This document shows, piece by piece, positions 30,936-42,300 of a stretch of DNA of 64,000 bases; position 1 is the first letter of the stretch; each line of letters begins with the position of its first letter. This DNA comes from Lophium mytilinum. Lineage: Eukaryota; Ascomycota; Dothideomycetes; Mytilinidiales; Mytilinidiaceae. The stretch is from the NCBI GenBank assembly GCA_010093605.1, contig MU004198.1, positions 936,456-1,000,455 on the forward strand, given 5' to 3'. The notes under the pieces are model-generated. The model worked only from the letters and a program-made list of their open reading frames with translations, searched no databases and was not told the DNA's origin. Both the position numbers and the translations under genes were made by a program.

Positions 30936-32632
30936 TCCCTTTTTGCACGCATGAGGGTAGTAACGGTAAGACTTGCTGCTCATAATAGTATAGATGTAAT
31001 CACACTGACGCGTAATCTTAGGCCATTAGTTCTAAACTTTTGCATAATTACGCTGTTTTCCGTACGTGCGGCCTTAGCACATCAGCCTATTATTTGTCAC
31101 CTCCATAAGCAAACCTTAAGAGGGTGGAAGGATATCCTTTCTGCTTTGTTTCATAAGACATCTTAGTATATTTTCTAGGCATCTAACGAGCGAACGGAGC
31201 TCTAAAGTTTTATCACGGTCTTTACTATGAGACGTTTCAGAAGCGAGATCCGGTTTGGGTCCCGTTAGTTTTCTTTCCGTGGCGATTGCGAATCTTCTCG
31301 TTATCTTAGTAGTTCCAATCGTACCGAATTCTCATCTACTGTTTATTCTCTGATTCCTCTGCTCACCTGCTGCATCGGTTCTACTCACGATTCCTTTGTC
31401 GATGATCATTTTCCCTTGCCTATCCACAATTTAGCCTTTCGCTAACCAGACCAAATTTTCATCCTCTTCCCTGGGTCGTCATGAAAGAACAGTGCCTCGG
31501 TATGGATACTAACATGTTTAAGCCCTTGCATGCGTCAAATAAGGATAACAAGCCAAATTCCTTCTTCAAGTTAAATGATCTTCATTTAATTTGAAAGCAT
31601 TCCGCATTCTGGTTATTTCTTGAGCCTAGTGCCGTAAGTTAGGTAATCCTTTGTTGATAGATTGGAGAACCACGGATCGTGATATAGTATGTATAGCCAC
31701 AAAATTATCAGAATTCATCAAGCCAGCAACTTACATTTCCTTACCACCAATATCGCACGCCTTCCTGCCACTATGCCTAGGACTAAAAGAAACTAGCAGA
31801 AACCGACGACAGTGTGCAGTGGTCACTCCCAATCTACAGTCACCCTGTTGAACCTGTCTAGGATAGCTTCGAGAGTTTCTCAGTCGTCTAGAATGCCGAA
31901 CTTCTCTCTCATACAAACTGCTAAAAATATTTGGAGGCCCCTCATGCACCAGCAAACAAGCGTATGGACCCACCTCAACTTCAAGAACACGCTCGAGCAC
32001 TTGCGAGCTTTACTAGCAGATGCATGGCTTATACTCCGATTTCGCTTCACGACGCCGATAGCATATCAAAAACAACAAGCTGCAGCAAGTTACGATGCCA
32101 CTGAGGCCTGAACGCAAAGGTCTTGGTGGGGGGCGTCTCCAACGGACAAGAGCTGGCTTTCTTCTATTGACTACGCGCGGCCTGGAACGGTCAGAGGTCA
32201 ATTAGTCGTATCGGAGATCTCACCTTTTCTTTTTATCTGCGTCTCGTCGAGGCCGTATGAGCTGCGTGACTGAAGGGGACGGATTAGGATATTTGAGATC
32301 TGGTGGGGTGAGGTAGTAATAAAGTAGCAGTCTACTTTGACATTAACAGAGGTGGCCCGAAGAGTCATCACGGTGTTAAAAACATGGTCTTCCAATTCGC
32401 AAAAGGGTACCAGGGTCCTCAACTGGTGCCACAAAAAGGTACATAAACCCAGAGTGGGAGAGTTTCAGGTATGGAAAGGTCCAGAATGTCATCACAGATT
32501 TGTAGAACTGCGTTGTATCCCAAAGATTATGACCTATTTGGCATGGCAACGCTAACACGCTAATTGCCTAAGAAGGTGAAAAGAACAGCTATTCTTCAAA
32601 TTAGTGAGTGCTTTCTCTCTATTAGGATCACA
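30936..32632. other. Gene-poor region with a decayed dispersed repeat
   Basis: About 1.7 kb, AT-rich in parts. Copy 2 of the dispersed repeat lies at 31796-31966. The remaining frames (for example 32337-32555) overlap on both strands without family features and are not called. Confidence 0.5.
31796..31966 (+). repeat. Dispersed repeat, copy 2
   Basis: Matches 5222-5392 along its entire 171 bp, including CAGAAACC, CACCCTGTTGAAC, TCTAGGATAGCTTCG, GCTAAAAATA, CTCATGCA and CAAACAAG. The same orientation and same length with about two-thirds identity suggest two old insertions of one element. No target duplication could be recognised. Confidence 0.6.
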
Positions 32633-34425
32633 CTAACCTGCAATAGATCCCGTAGTCCAAATGGAGACGATTTCTGGAATGACCTGATCTGGAGGGCAGT
32701 ATCTGAAATGCAAATTTAGCGTTTACGGAAAGAGTATACGCAGCAGCGAAGCTCTAGCTCAAGGTTTTGACGAAAACCCAAGATGCTACAGAACGAGACG
32801 CAGAAAGTTTGCGAATTCATGTCGACGTTCGGCCATGAAAAGGGCAAGTGAAGATGCTGTACTGACCTAATGCCCTCCGCCTTCACGAAACCGTCCCAAA
32901 ATAGAATCTGGGCAATGTAATCTGCTAGACCTAGCAGTAATGCAAACACCATCGCAATTGGCACTCTCGCATACCACTCGCGCATCCGAGCCTGGGGGTC
33001 TCGTGGCCTCGCAGGATGTCTAGCCCGCCATGCTGCGTAGAGCGCTGCTACACGCCTGGAGGGTCTGCCTAAAGGAGCGAAACCCCGGCGAAGGCGTTGG
33101 TTGACTCTAGCAGCAAAAGCGTCGTAGCGTCGTCTCAGCCTCTGTCTTGTTGCTGCGGGTACAATACGCGAAGGGGTGGTCCAGAGAACCACAACTAAGA
33201 AGGCCCATAGTCTTGTCCGAGTCCGCCGACCGGCGTTTCCAAGCGTTGCGATGATCCTTCGAAGCTGAACAATGAAGGCCAAAACAAATAGCCACGTAGG
33301 AATTATGACCAAGCAGCCCATGACCCACAGGAGCGAACCAATATACATTTGATGTGCGTTCGTACCGTGCCAGAATTGACGGAGCGTGTTGCGAAGATAG
33401 AAATGGCGCTTTACACCTAGATGGGTTGCATTCCAGAAGGTGAACGTCCCAAAACCTTGCATAAGTAGCTCAGATATTGCGGCTGTTGAGGCAATATCGA
33501 GCCACGTGTCACGCGCATGAATGTTCTGGAAAAGCCCTGAGAAAGGAAGACCAAGAACAACCGGTAGCCAGTTCAAGGTTGGACGTGAACAAAAGAGCAA
33601 CCAGAGGCGGACGAGTGGTACGTGGTGGTAACCGGAGTAGTGATGAATTTTGTAGGCGTTTGCAAAGTTCATCACTACATTGATACCGGCTGTCACAAAT
33701 CCCATGAGTATGGATTGCGTTACCGGCCCAGGCTTTGAGGCCAAGAAGCGCCAAACCAGATTCCGGCGGTCTTGGGCGCTTCGTGATATAGCAAGCGATT
33801 TGAAAAGCCCCAGTAATATGATACCCAATACAGCCGCAAAATTATCCACAAAGAGGAGACCGATATACCGTGAAGGGTGCTGGCATTTGACTGCCTTCGA
33901 AGCTTTCTGAACGTCCGACGTTGAGTTTCGGGCTTGCACTGTCCAGTTCCAAGGTTGTATCCACTCCGCCCAGTCGTCCTTCGCCATGTCGTTGTAATGG
34001 GCGAATGGCGAGCGCCATTCCGACTGATTACAGAGTGTGCCTATCCAGTCGGCAAGTTCGAATGGTTCATTACCAGAAGTGCAGCAGCCACCATTTCCAA
34101 AGAATAGCGAAGCATGAGGAATCACCTCGCACATTTGTGTCGCATTTAATACTGGCCACCCAGAAATTCTGCATGCGACATCGCTGTGACATGAAGAGCA
34201 CCAGTTCTGGTGGAACTGATCCGTAAAGAGCTTCCAAACATTGAAGCAGCTAGCTTCGGGTAGACATTGATCTGAGATCGAGGTAACTTCAGAATTTGAA
34301 TTACAGCCATGTTTGAAGCATGAAGGCGCGCTATTAAGAAGGGTAGAATACTGCCGATAGGTGACAAGAGATCCACAGGAGCTGGCGAGCGTGTGGTGGA
34401 TAAGTAAAAGGAAGAGTAAGAGCAT
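32633..34425 (-). CDS. Secreted-start multipass membrane protein, unrecognised
   Basis: Two exons on the minus strand, 34425-32867 and 32702-32633; 542 aa. A signal peptide (MLLLFLLLIHHTLASS) starts at the chosen ATG. A Cys-rich extracellular domain follows (SAPSCFKHGCNSN, DQCLPEASCFNVWK, WCSSCHSDVACRISG, GNGGCCTSG) with N-glycosylation sites, then about six or seven membrane helices (YIGLLFVDNFAAVLGIILLG, MYIGSLLWVMGCLVIIPTWL, IAMVFALLLGLADYIAQILF). The 164-nt intron replaces an in-frame unspliced tail with YCPPDQVIPEIVSIWTTGSI, a more conserved-looking end, so the spliced form is preferred. I do not recognise a function. The exact 3' end is uncertain because the stop overlaps a GTTAGT donor-like site that could begin another intron. 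Confidence 0.72.
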
Positions 34426-35139
34426 TTTGCTTGTTTTGCGGAGGATCTGACTTAAGAACACTCACAAGCTCGACCAAAAGATTATTATTAACTACGATGG
34501 GGACTTGAGGGTCATCGCCGGTAGATAGCCCTTCGCTTGAAGGATGTTCGATTGCGGCCTGACCGTTCTCGTTCCCTTCGATCACACACCGGTCGAGGAT
34601 CTAGAGTATTTTGGGATCAGGCTCTGGCTGCAACTATAGAGCTGAGTCTGAAAGACAATTGTGGCTGGCTGCGGTGGTGTGGTCAGAAAGGCGAATCGCT
34701 GCAAGGCTGAGGATGTGATATTGCTCCTCTGTCCTCGGCATTCTTGGCATCCCCGTCGGGATATGCGAGGCGAGCAACTAGCGAATGAGATCAAGCTTCA
34801 GGCACACTCTTTTCTAAACGAGGTAAAATGGTGGCTGTGCCGCGTGCTGATCAGCCTCAGATTGCGAACAGAAGTGGCAGCCCGCATGGAGATATTAAGG
34901 GCATGTGACTGCCAAGTTCAGCCTCGCGATGATTTAGGATACTATGAGCGCGTGGCGCCGTTTGGCGTGAAGGCAGCAGCATTTTAGTTGAATCGTAGTA
35001 TAGGTAGGGGAACTTTGCGGTTTTATCGGAGGCAATACCCATGCCCTGAAGTGTGGCAACTGAAGAGGGGATAATATGAATATTATTCCCATGACCTTGA
35101 CCTACGCATAGAGCTGCCTACCATTGATATTGGTAAAAC
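34426..35139. other. Intergenic region between divergent genes
   Basis: About 700 bases. A minus-strand frame near 34438-34585 has coding-like sequence (STGDDPQVPIVVNNNLLVEL) ending at a GTGAGT donor-like site just upstream of the membrane protein start; it may be a fragment or unplaced exon. Otherwise it is the shared promoter region of the membrane protein and CFEM genes. Confidence 0.45.
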
Positions 35140-35998
35140 ATGCTCATCCTCTTTGTAATTCTCCTGGCCGTCAACGTACTAGCGATTCAAGGGATTGTAG
35201 ATCCGGTCTCTGCAATCGGTGAACTTCCAATCTGCGCGGTAGGCTGTGTCAGTTCCCGCAAAGTCGAATGACGGAGAAAGCTAATGTAATCCAGCAAGCA
35301 TGCATCACACAGTCTTTCAGCGCCTGCAAATGCAAGCTCACGGACTTCAGCTGTACGCAATCTTCGCTTGCACATAGTCGTTCTCCGGACGGATGTCGCT
35401 AATTATGACAGGCGGATGTCACTGTAGCTCTCTCGTTCCTTTCACAAGGTTGTGCGTGAGTACATCATGCGCCGCGGCCGATTTGAAACCGGTTCTGGAT
35501 ATTCTGTCCGGATCGTGTCTGCAATATACAAGCATTAGCACAAGTGCCACAAGTTCGAATCCTAGCACCAAGAGCACACTTGATAGGACAACTACTGGGA
35601 CTGGAGACTTATCAGCGTCTACTACGACTGCTGTGTCCTTGAGCATACTTCAGGTCACGCAGATCTCCGATGGCCAGCTCCAGGTTCCTACCGCGGCCAC
35701 CGAGTTCGGAACCGCCATCTCTTCCCTTAATCCGATTATAACAAGCGTCTATTCCACACCAACACCATCGTACTGCTTCTACCCATCCCTATCTCTCTCG
35801 AATGGTACGAACACAACCTGGGTAGGGCCTAGCGGGTATAGAACGAATGGAACGGGAGCAACGACGTACCCGTGCTTGCCTACGGTATCAACGAGTGGAG
35901 CTGGAGGAGTTGCTACGAGTGCAGTGTTCGCAATTCTTACGTGGGCAGTGGTCAGTTTGACGGAGACTGGTGGCATGTTGAAGCTGTGGAGAAGATAG
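35140..35998 (+). CDS. CFEM-domain secreted/GPI-type surface protein
   Basis: Three exons: 35140-35247, 35295-35352, 35412-35998; 250 aa. No single frame covers it. Introns of 47 and 59 nt (GTCAGT and GTACGC donors, both with GCTAAT branch sites) join a signal peptide (MLILFVILLAVNVLAIQG) to a CFEM-like Cys pattern: ELPICAVGCQACITQSFSAC, then KCKLTDFSCGCHC, then LCVSTSCAAADLKPVLDI and GSC. This fits the eight-or-more-Cys CFEM fold used by fungi for heme capture, adhesion or host interaction. A Ser/Thr-rich stalk follows, with NGT sequons, and a hydrophobic C-terminus (ATSAVFAILTWAVVSL) compatible with GPI attachment, although it ends in a basic LWRR. The first Cys spacing is slightly unusual, so exon borders need cDNA support. 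Confidence 0.75.
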
Positions 35999-36795
35999 AA
36001 TGAGGTTCGGAGTTTGTATTTAGCGGATTGGGTCATTGTGCCGCAGGGCAAGATCAAATGTTTTATCCTGGTCGGCAGAGGCTTGACCATTAGACAAGCT
36101 TAGTCTTGTGGCGTATCCGGAGTTCAATACTCCGTACGCCTCAAGCAGATGACTAAGCATACTTAATAAGCTGCCGAGCAGGGGAAGGTGATACTGTATG
36201 AAGTGTAGAGCCGACTGGAGAAGCTGGGGCTGACGTTAGGGATGGTCTTGGGCAGGATTGATTGGATTCAACGAAGGTAGGCTTTAGGGTATAACATCAT
36301 CCTTCCAGCGAGGTAAATGGAGTCTGGACACTCAGACCTGCGATGTATTTATGAATGTTATTCCGGGGATAATGAACCTTAAAACGATGAACGGGTGTTC
36401 AAAATGTGTATGGCATGGTCATAGATATACAGCGCAGTTTACTCTCCGGCGATGCTTTTATATTCGAGACTGCTCTCTTGTGTTTGTATGTTGCTAGTGA
36501 TCCATAATCACGTGACTAAATGCGGCGCTGATATCGGGCCAAAACCGAGACCTCACTTCCGCATCACGACCACCTTCTTACGTACCCTTAGTCTACGACA
36601 ACAATCATCTGGCTTCTGTAACCTCTTACTTGTAGTTGTTACTCAGCGATACGGTGACAAAGATCAACTACGCCACAAGTTATAGCCGCCCCAGCCGCTC
36701 TGCAGCTGTGCCGCAATCTAATATTAGCAGACTTTCCTGCTTCCTCAACCTCTTCTTTCTCAACAAGTCCTCTTACATCCTCGTCAACAATCATT
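35999..36795. other. Intergenic region with a stable hairpin
   Basis: About 800 bases. A long imperfect hairpin at 36099-36157 is listed separately. The rest is promoter and 5' sequence of the DUF7730-like gene with no supported features. Confidence 0.5.
36099..36157. other. Imperfect 59-nt hairpin
   Basis: CTTAGTC (36099-36105) pairs with GACTAAG (36151-36157); inside, TTG/CAA, GGCGTA/TACGCC and CGGAGT/ACTCCG also pair, for 22 base pairs with small bulges and a five-base TCAAT loop. The size fits a small-RNA precursor or a structured 3' UTR of the upstream gene. A relic of an inverted repeat element is also possible. Confidence 0.5.
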
Positions 36796-37822
36796 ATGTG
36801 CTACTGCTGGCCCTTGTGTCCAAGACCCCGATTTAAACCTTACACGTATCCATGGACCACATGGGAAGCACCGCCGCGGAAGCGCAAAACTTCGAAGTCC
36901 CTAGTGCCGCTCTATCCAAGACGTTCGCAGACCCAGTCACCGCTCTTTGGCAAACTCTCTACAGAGCTGCGAATCATCATATATGAGGCCGTGCTAGGGG
37001 ATCCTGTTCGACTAATGCATATCCTCCCGTACGAAGACGGATCATATCAAGTAGGCCGTCGCCGCTGTGAGGACATGGCATCTCCGTATCCAACTTGGCA
37101 GCACAAATGTTTTGGAGCGTGGTTGGAAGTCCAGAACAACGTGGAAAACAAAAGAATACAGGTTAAGCATCCCTCGAAAGACAACCTTCTTGCTTGCCTT
37201 TTGAGCTGTCGTCTTGTGTAAGTATATGTACTCTAATCTCTTATTTCTATGCCGCCTCTCGAAATTAGAGCTTGAGGCTTGTATCTGTTCTCTCTAGTTG
37301 CGTTACTAATCCCAATTCCGGTGTAGGTATGCTGAAGCAATCGACATTTTATACACGGCAAATCAATTCAGCTTGAAAGGTTCAACAGGAATAGTCGCGA
37401 TGCTCTCAGTTGTACCAAATCCGCAGTGGCACATGATACGTCATCTGCACATCTCGACCATGTTCTTCACCCCAAAAAGATATTACTCAAGAGACGCCGG
37501 GCAGCGATGGGACTTCCCTCCAGATGATTTCAACAGGTGGTCCGTTGGCTGCATGGTTTTGCAAGATTTACGTGGCCTCTACTCTCTACACGTTGACATC
37601 ATTGTCCGAGACTCAACGCCGCCCGAGGACCCTGATGCAGTGGTCTTTGAGACCCTGGTGTCAGTTCTAGGACCGCTCAAAGATATCAAAGCCCCAGTGT
37701 TTGAGGTCGAGATTAATTTGCCCATTCCGAACACCGTTCAAACTGCACTTGGTATAACCAATTTCACGCTTTTGGTTCACGAAAGACCGTACAATTGGGA
37801 TCTTAACGGGGAGACTTCATAG
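36796..37822 (+). CDS. DUF7730-like (F-box-associated style) fungal protein
   Basis: Two exons, 36796-37217 and 37327-37822, 109-nt intron; 305 aa. After a basic N-terminus (PPRKRKTSKSLVPLYPRR) comes the hallmark opening FGKLSTELRIIIYEAVLG, followed by LLACLLSCRLV joined by the splice to YAEAIDILYTANQFSL. This LPxELRxxIY...CRxxYxEAxxxLYxxNxF pattern defines a large fungal family of unknown function, related in layout to F-box proteins. The C-terminal half (IRHLHISTMFF, LQDLRGLYSLHVDII) continues the pattern. Its cellular role is unknown. It converges on the metallopeptidase gene with 125 bp between them. Confidence 0.82.
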
Positions 37823-37947
37823 GCTAAACGCCATTACTCTGAATGCATTTTGTTCAGACCTAGCCTAGTCGTACAATGCTCCCATCTTCGTTCACGGTCC
37901 TAGGATTGGCTGGATCGTCCATCAATAGGGCCACTATTAAGGCTGGG

Positions 37948-38640
37948 TCAGCACATGCACATCATCCTGGGAGCTTGCATGGACCACATACCACTATCGA
38001 AGAGTGCAATAGAGTCTGCGTTGTTATCCGCGGCCTTCTTTTTGGGGTTGGTACGACCGTTGACATCTTCTCCCAGCCTTGCAAGTTGGCCAGCCCACTT
38101 CCAACCATATGCAGGCAAGGCTATGACCGGCCTCAAGAAAAAGTCCCGTGGAGTGCTGACCTAGCAGAGAAGTCAGAACGATAACTGTTAAGCACATGGA
38201 GACATAGGAAGGTAAAGTGGGAGAAATCTTACATCGTTCAGGCCCCATTGTCTCTCTCCGTTGATCATCGCGCTATAGGCGTCTCTACCATGTGTCATTT
38301 CGTGTAGAAGGACTTTGTCAAGAAGCGAGAAGGCGTCTGCAATCTCGCTTGTTAGTTTCATCCCATTTATTAAGCCGTAATTTCTGTCAGAGCTTGCAGT
38401 GGACGTACCGATTTGTCTAAAGTAGCTGTTCTTGCTCTCCACCTTATTGATGAAAGACCTTGCCCACTTCGTTCTCCTGACAGAATCATTCGTTTTGTAT
38501 TTCTTATTCTTTATCCAGTCGATGAACCAAGGGCAGAGGTGTATCTTAGTGGGGGAGAAAGCGTCTTTTCCGTTGATGGTTACGGCTAACGAAAAAATGT
38601 TGTCCCAACCCTTGCATGCCCGATCGTTGTAGCGGATCAC
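37948..38640 (-). pseudogene. Zinc metallopeptidase (deuterolysin-like), 5' part missing
   Basis: Minus strand, exons to 38233 and 38160-37948 across a 72-nt intron (GTAAGA..CTAG). The visible protein is about 207 residues. It holds the zinc-binding HEMTHGRDAYSAM (HExxH plus Asp, as in aspzincins/M35-like peptidases), upstream KGWDNIFSLAVTINGK and KIHLCPWFIDWI, and after the splice ALPAYGWKWAGQLARLG and NNADSIALFDSGMW, the usual C-terminal Asn-Ala-Asp motif. No start codon or signal peptide is found. The frame continues to a stop at about 38676, next to a CATTTGTAG acceptor-like site, and then runs into the AT-rich island. The N-terminal part was probably separated or mutated by the retroelement insertions. 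The catalytic residues are intact, so an unplaced 5' exon cannot be excluded. Confidence 0.7.
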
Positions 38641-38889
38641 TTCTTGAGTCGCTAATTGATTAAGGTTATCGGCATGCTACAAATGGGGAGCTCCGTAGCT
38701 CGGGATAGGGCATGGGACCTACTCGGATCTTACTAATAATTCTTAACTGCGTCCACCACTAACAATCTAGGAGGATTATAAAGTATTATCTACTAGTAGC
38801 CATGTAAGCTTTAACTAAATACTTAAGGAATAAAAGGCAATAGGTTTTATAAGCTCTTAAACGTACTATATCTTTATACTTAGAATAAG
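38641..38889. other. AT-rich left border of the island
   Basis: About 250 bases whose AT content rises steadily toward the first LTR. It belongs to no recognised element and is probably host DNA mutated by spread of RIP from the adjacent element. Its last five bases (ATAAG, 38885-38889) are one half of a target duplication. Confidence 0.55.
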
Positions 38890-39362
38890 TATTATAACCT
38901 ATAATACTAAGAACTTAATTACTAAGGTATTTAAGAAAGTAAGTAAGTAGATTAGATTAGTTACGCATAATCTATATACAGGACCTAGGGGTATAAAAAT
39001 CTAACGCCTTAGCGTGCTAGATTCCCCTACCTAGCTATAAGATTATAGAATAGAAGGTTATATAATAGATTAGGGGGATTATAATAATCTAAGAGAATCT
39101 AGATTAAGAAAATTAGAATAATCTATATAATCTATAGATTTCTTAGAAGTTATTTTTCTTATTTAAGTATACTTATTCTTATAGATAGAAATCTTATATT
39201 TAACTTAATATTAGTAACTTATACCTACTAATAAGTAACCCTATTTTATACCTAAGATTAATTTACCTTCTATTCTAAATAATATTGCACCCCTATAAAG
39301 ACTTAAACTATACTTAGCCTTATATAAGTACTTAAAGAGTATAAAAGAAATAACCTATTATA
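38890..39362 (+). repeat. 5' LTR of copy 1 (473 bp)
   Basis: Starts TATTATAACC and ends CCTATTATA; the least mutated LTR in the window shows the original start as TGTTACAACC. Differs from 45673-46145 mainly by transitions and without indels. Confidence 0.88.
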
Positions 39363-42300
39363 CTTTAAATACTACTATATTAGAGGATTATATATAAATA
39401 CCTAATTAAGATAGTACTACTATAGACCTCTTAGAGAAGTACTATCTAAGGCCCTATACTAATAATAGCTAATATAGCGGGATAAATATAGACGCTACTT
39501 AACTAAGTCTAATAGCTAGAACTCTAGAATAAGACTAAGAATAAGAAAATCCTAGCCCTTTAGGGCTACCTCTAGGCCGTTTAAGGGGAGGTTATAACTA
39601 GTAAGGCAACTAGTAGCTATAGAGAATATAAGATAAAGAAACCTAAGAAGTTTTTAGATAATAGAGAAATACTATAAGCCTTCTTAATATAGATAAAGCT
39701 ATACCTGCTTAATAATAGTAATAACCTTATATTTAAGTTAGATAAGGTCTATATAGTAGTAACCTTCCTTAAGAAAGAAGCGTTTAACTAGTTTAACCTA
39801 GTACTTATAGACTAGCTCTATACTACTAACCTAGTAGAAAGAGTAATAGAGACTAATAATATATTTAGTAACTATTAAAATTTTAAAATAGCGCTCTAAA
39901 CTACCTTTAGAGATATTAATAAAATCTAAACTATAGAATAATAAATTAAAAATCTAAAATAGTATAGCTTAGCTAGCTACTATACTTTAGAATTTATATA
40001 GATATTATTAAAGCTAGACTAGAGAAATAAAGCTCTAGTAGTATAATACTATAGAGGCCTTAAAGAGAATATTAAGAATAAAATCTCTAGAAGTAATAGA
40101 CTAGTAATAGTCTATAGACTCTAGAAAATAGCTATCTATATTAATAATTAATAATATAAGAGATATATAGAAAAGATAGACTATAAGGGTCTATAACCCT
40201 ATATACCTATATATAAAAGAGAAATAATTACTTACTACTCTAGAAAACCTATAAAACTAGACTATAGTAAATAATATAAGAAACGCAGGTACTAACTACT
40301 ATTAGATAAAGAAAAATAGGAATAATATAAGAAGGGCGCGTGCCTATAATATAGAGAGTTAGAATACTTTATAAATAAGTGCCCTAAGGGTAATAATAAC
40401 TAAATAGTAGTAGTTATAATAAAGATACCTAAAGTTAGTTATAGAGCTATATTATAGACTATATACTATAATAATAACTACTTTATATACTAATCTAATA
40501 AATAGGAATTAGGCTACTATCTACGTGCACCTAAGGGAATGTATATAATAGCTATAATAACTAATAAGAAGTATATTAATAAGAATAACTCTAGTAATAA
40601 CTACTACGCTAATATAGAATATAAAGAAATAGAAGTTAACTACCTATTAGAGATAGAAGAATTATTCTAGATAATTAGTATACTACTTAAATAGGGGCTA
40701 AAGGCTAATAGAAAACTTCTAAGCTTAAAAGTAGATAATAATACTAAACTAGAGTCTCTAAATATATAGTAAGAGATTAATAAAGTTATATAAATATATT
40801 CCCTACTATACTAAACTAATAGAGAATAAGCTCTACTTAGAATAGTTATAAGTAACTATTATATACCTAGAACCTTTAACCTAGAGTAAGAACCCTCTAG
40901 TAAGAAGAAATAAGAAAATTTAGAATAGACTAGCGATAGAGAATTTAGCCTAGCACCTGCTAGAGAACTACTAGAACTATATAAACGCAGTACTAGTATT
41001 TAAATCTATAGAAGTATATAACCTATAAGAAAAAAAGAAATATATAAATAGAAAGACTCTAGACTAGACTATAACTACCTACTTTATAGATAGATATTCT
41101 AGCTATCTTATATAGAGGACTAGTATTAAGAGCACCTATTCTATAAGAAGAGCTATAAGTAGTACCTATACTAAATAAGATTCTATATTATTATCTACCT
41201 AGTATTAGTAAGAGAGGCTAAATACTATATTATAGAAAATAAAAATAAAGAAATAGAAATAGTAATATTTATACTAGACCTATAGTACCCTATAGACTAT
41301 AGAAAAGAATAAGACTAGAGAATCTACTACTAGAACTCTTACCTTATATATTATAAAAAGAAATATGTAAACTATTAGCCTTATAAATAGTTAAAAAATA
41401 AGTAGGCGCTTAAGCTAAAGAATAGCTAGAGTAGCTAAATAACTAGTTCTTAGAAATAATCTATAGAGAGTTATTAGCGACTATTACTACTATAGTAGAA
41501 ATAGAACTAAAGTAAGTAAAGAGAAAAAAGAACCCGGTAATAAAGCCTAACTTCTTACTTATTTCTAATAACTAACATATAATTATTAGAGTAATAATTA
41601 GTAGAAGACCTATAAGGGCACTACTAAATAGTAGCGCTTAAGAGAACTATATATTCTATACCTTTATTAAAGAAAACTAGATTCTATAGTAATTAAAAGA
41701 TAAACCCTATAGATTATAATTAGTAGATGGAAGCCTAGTAAAGTATAGTAGCGGACGCGTAACTATAGAAACTTAACTAGGAATTATATAGATTAAAGAA
41801 TATAAGAAAACTATTAGTATAGATATTATAAGTATAGTAAGATATAATATAATCTTAGAAATATCTTAGCTAAGATAGTATAACCCCTAAGTTAATTAGA
41901 AATCTAGTAAAATATAATTTTAACTAGAAAGCGGACTAAAAGGCACCCTGCGCTAGAATAAGCCTAAGTAAAAACTAGAGATTAATATAATATCTTTAAG
42001 AGGCGTATAGAGAGCCTAAAGAAAAGAATAAATAATAGGCTAATTCTAGTACTAACCTATAAATTCTAATAACTAGTAGCTAGCTAAAATAGCTAGAGTA
42101 CTAGACGTGCTAAGAGTATATAAAGAATTTAGAGGAATCTTCTAGAAAAAGGTTTAGAATGCGTTATTAAAGCACTAACCTTAGAATTACTAGATACTCT
42201 TAGAACTAGGTAAATAACCTAAGTTTAGACTAATCTATTTATTATTCTAGAATAAGCTAGCAATACTTAAGGAATACCTAGATAAGAACCTAAAGCGAGG

